In this document: piece by piece, positions 53,685 to 54,131 of the stretch
How the letters are laid out: every line of letters starts with the position of its first letter
How positions within the stretch are numbered: position 1 is the first letter of the stretch
Assembly (NCBI GenBank): GCA_964407665.1
Contig: CAYOWK010000030.1
Coordinates: forward strand, 1-54,131
Reading direction: 5' to 3'
Origin: CAYOWK01 sp964407665
GTDB taxonomy: Bacteria > Pseudomonadota > Alphaproteobacteria > Caulobacterales > Hyphomonadaceae
Length of the DNA stretch: 54,131 nucleotides
Position numbers and translations under genes: made by a program
Notes under the pieces: generated by a model
What the model was told of the DNA's origin: nothing
Database searches by the model: none
The model's input: the letters and a program-made list of their open reading frames with translations, nothing else

Positions 53685-54131
53685 TACAGCAGATGCGCCC
53701 GCCGCTGGACCTCCCAGGCCGCCTCATCCGGCGTGGTGATCGCATCGAGATCGCCCGCCTCTGACGAAGCATCGTCCACCCATTCGCGCAGGCCCGGGCC
53801 GCCGTTGATGACGTCGATGGCGAGGTGGCCGTTGGTGTATTCGTACTTGAAGTCGAGGCCGCGCCAGATCGGGTAGTCGGGGTAGAGGCGGCGGATGGCC
53901 TTGAAGCCCAGCGCCTGGATGCGCCAGGGCTTGAAGGCGGCGTGGTCGTAGTAGGCCGTGTCTTCGGTGTGGATCATGACCCCGGAGCAGAGCTTGCCGG
54001 CGTGCTTGTGGAAGGTCGGCTCGAACCATGTCTCGCGCAGGCGGCAGCCATTCAGCCATTGCGGCGCGAAGCTCTGCATCTCGGCGATGACAGCGCGGGC
54101 GTCGATGTCGGGCGCGCCGTAGAGTTCGAGC
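53681..54131 (-). CDS. DUF1343 / NamZ-type exo-N-acetylmuramidase, C-terminal part (cut by window edge)
   Basis: Only the last 149 codons are visible; the frame runs off the window (LELYGAPDIDARAVIAEM precedes the first internal Met). ETWFEPTFHKHAGKLCSGVMIHTED, AIRRLYPDYPIWRG and INGGPGLREWVDD are typical of DUF1343. Family members such as NamZ remove terminal MurNAc from peptidoglycan fragments. The start and catalytic N-terminal part lie beyond the window. The toxin-antitoxin promoter begins inside its stop codon. Confidence 0.88.
   Translation of the reverse strand, partial: LELYGAPDIDARAVIAEMQSFAPQWLNGCRLRETWFEPTFHKHAGKLCSGVMIHTEDTAYYDHAAFKPWRIQALGFKAIRRLYPDYPIWRGLDFKYEYTNGHLAIDVINGGPGLREWVDDASSEAGDLDAITTPDEAAWEVQRRAHLLY

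Overview
The window is about 54 kb of GC-rich, densely coding bacterial chromosome from an alphaproteobacterium. The evidence is syntenic and domain-based. RNase E is divergent from amiC-mrcA-prfB. A pyrB-pyrC'-plsY-dprA-topA-rnr-Nudix series with rpmG beyond it has the arrangement usual in alphaproteobacteria. A bactofilin is paired with an M23 peptidase, and there is a large TonB-dependent receptor. I infer a Caulobacterales/Hyphomonadaceae-like lineage, but no rRNA is present to prove it. I found no tRNA, rRNA, CRISPR array, insertion sequence or prophage.

Layout. (1) 1-6742: RNA decay, cell wall and translation: partial rne, amiC, a class A PBP, and prfB with a textbook programmed +1 frameshift. 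(2) 7311-12152: the PrkA kinase / YeaH / SpoVR stress triad. (3) 12317-15900: a membrane-bound PQQ dehydrogenase followed by a 1-kb non-coding stretch packed with perfect hairpins. (4) 15901-27309: a small membrane protein, rpmG, an OsmC protein, then the long leftward housekeeping series Nudix, rnr, topA, dprA, plsY, a degenerate dihydroorotase-like subunit, and pyrB. (5) 27504-33600: a secreted orphan, an AEC transporter, ruvX, gatC-DUF2199-gatA, and bactofilin/M23. (6) 33787-40559: a peroxiredoxin, a 1129-residue AsmA-like protein, a signal-peptidase-like protein lacking its catalytic lysine, an unknown protein, and tyrS. (7) 40755-49804: periplasmic oxidation and uptake: Mo/Fe-S oxidoreductase pair, soluble PQQ sugar dehydrogenase, acyltransferase, and a TonB receptor carrying an EF-hand loop. 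(8) 49889-54131: thioesterase, VOC protein, then an accessory-looking patch: TIR-4TM protein, unknown membrane protein, possible gene remnant, toxin-antitoxin pair with a clear operator/promoter, and the C-terminal part of a DUF1343/NamZ-type muramidase.

Most of the window is ordinary core genome. The best leads for something less described are the TIR domain fused to four membrane helices beside a toxin-antitoxin module, the EF-hand in the TonB receptor, the signal-peptidase-like protein with Ala at the lysine position, the non-catalytic PyrC-like subunit, the DUF2199 gene lodged between gatC and gatA, and the palindrome-rich block at 15.04-15.78 kb. Functions are from sequence recognition by eye. 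No database search was possible.
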